Shown here: positions 5,224-5,432 of the stretch, in pieces
How positions within the stretch are numbered: the first letter of the stretch is position 1
Layout of the letters: each line of letters opens with the position of its first letter
Source of the DNA: Clostridia bacterium
GTDB lineage: Bacteria; Bacillota; Clostridia; Oscillospirales; Acutalibacteraceae
Direction: 5' to 3'
DNA: 5,432 nucleotides
Assembly (NCBI GenBank): GCA_017387165.1
Contig: JAFOFS010000077.1
Span: 1 to 5,432, forward strand
Notes under the pieces: model-generated
Databases searched by the model: none
The model's input: the letters and a program-made list of their open reading frames with translations, nothing else
Told to the model about the DNA's origin: nothing
Made by a program: the position numbers and the translations under genes

Positions 5224-5331
5224 TTTTTAAAAGGCGGATTTCCGCTCCTCCTTCGTTAAAATACTCACGAATACATCCAGTATTCGCTGCATTTTGTGCC
5301 TCGGATGAGCAAAAATCCGCTCTTTTAAAAA
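5224..5331. repeat. Long imperfect palindromic element (about 108 bp)
   Basis: The outer arms 5224-5233 and 5322-5331 pair over 10 bp (TTTTTAAAAG/CTTTTAAAAA). Next come 5234-5241 with 5313-5320 (8 bp) and 5244-5247 with 5307-5310. Inside, AAAAT (5258-5262) pairs with ATTTT (5291-5295), and a terminal hairpin CGAATAC-ATCCA-GTATTCG spans 5268-5286. No open frame or ribosome binding site is seen. The nested palindrome looks like an interspersed intergenic repeat or MITE-like element rather than a plain terminator. Confidence 0.6.
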
Positions 5332-5369
5332 TCTCCGACCTTAAAGCGAGGAGATTTCGAGGGTTTTTT
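5329..5369 (+). terminator. Possible terminator of the nuclease operon
   Basis: AAATCTCC (5329-5336) and GGAGATTT (5350-5357) form an 8-bp stem with a 13-nt loop, followed after 6 nt by six T (5364-5369). The gap between stem and T-run is longer than ideal. The left arm shares 5329-5331 with the preceding palindrome, so the two folds compete. It is the first plausible terminator after the nuclease stop at 5204. Confidence 0.35.
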
Positions 5370-5370
5370 G

Positions 5371-5417
5371 CTCAATTTTAGCGAAGCAAGGCTGGCGCCT
5401 TGCGAGATGAAATTGAG
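5371..5417. repeat. Two-tier inverted repeat at the right edge
   Basis: The outer arms CTCAATTT (5371-5378) and AAATTGAG (5410-5417) pair over 8 bp. The inner arms GCAAGGC (5386-5392) and GCCTTGC (5397-5403) pair over 7 bp around a TGGC loop. Flanking T-rich (5364-5369) and A-rich (5419-5423) sequence can extend the outer stem imperfectly. It seems to belong to the same cluster of palindromes as 5224-5331. The element may continue past the window. Confidence 0.55.
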
Positions 5418-5432
5418 TGAAAAGCACCAAAA

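Overview
The window looks like a chromosomal segment from a Gram-positive anaerobe of the class Clostridia, probably a gut Ruminococcaceae/Oscillospirales-type organism. This is inferred from AGGAGG-type ribosome binding sites, sigma-A-type promoters, lipoprotein signal peptides, an LCP cell-wall ligase, a Thr-rich extracellular linker, and fairly GC-rich genes separated by AT-rich gaps. No species name can be supported from the sequence alone. I see no tRNA, rRNA, CRISPR array, transposase or phage gene.

Layout: (1) On the minus strand, an amino-acid ABC importer operon starts with a substrate-binding lipoprotein (137-1003), then a 13-bp hairpin (92-121), then the first 24 codons of the next gene, probably the permease, which runs off the left edge. 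(2) A 289-bp AT-rich divergent promoter region (1004-1292) holds promoters in both directions and an ARG-box-like palindrome. (3) On the plus strand lies a complete LytR-CpsA-Psr wall-polymer ligase (1293-2438). (4) A 17-bp-stem bidirectional terminator separates it from a convergent TetR-type repressor (2490-3056, minus). (5) A 141-bp divergent region has the tetR promoter with a perfect palindrome over its -10 box, and an extended -10 promoter facing right. (6) On the plus strand, a tight three-gene operon encodes an XRE-family regulator, an uncharacterised 129-residue protein, and a secreted DNA/RNA non-specific nuclease lipoprotein with a C-terminal Cys/His domain. The spacings are 1 nt, then an ATGA overlap. 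(7) The last 228 bp hold no gene but a chain of palindromic elements.

The strongest unusual observation is that the substrate-binding protein appears circularly permuted. The segment that normally ends the SBP_bac_3 fold sits directly after the lipobox at the N-terminus, and the protein ends where that segment should begin. The second is the coupled regulator / unknown protein / surface nuclease operon, in which the small conserved-looking protein has no assignable function.
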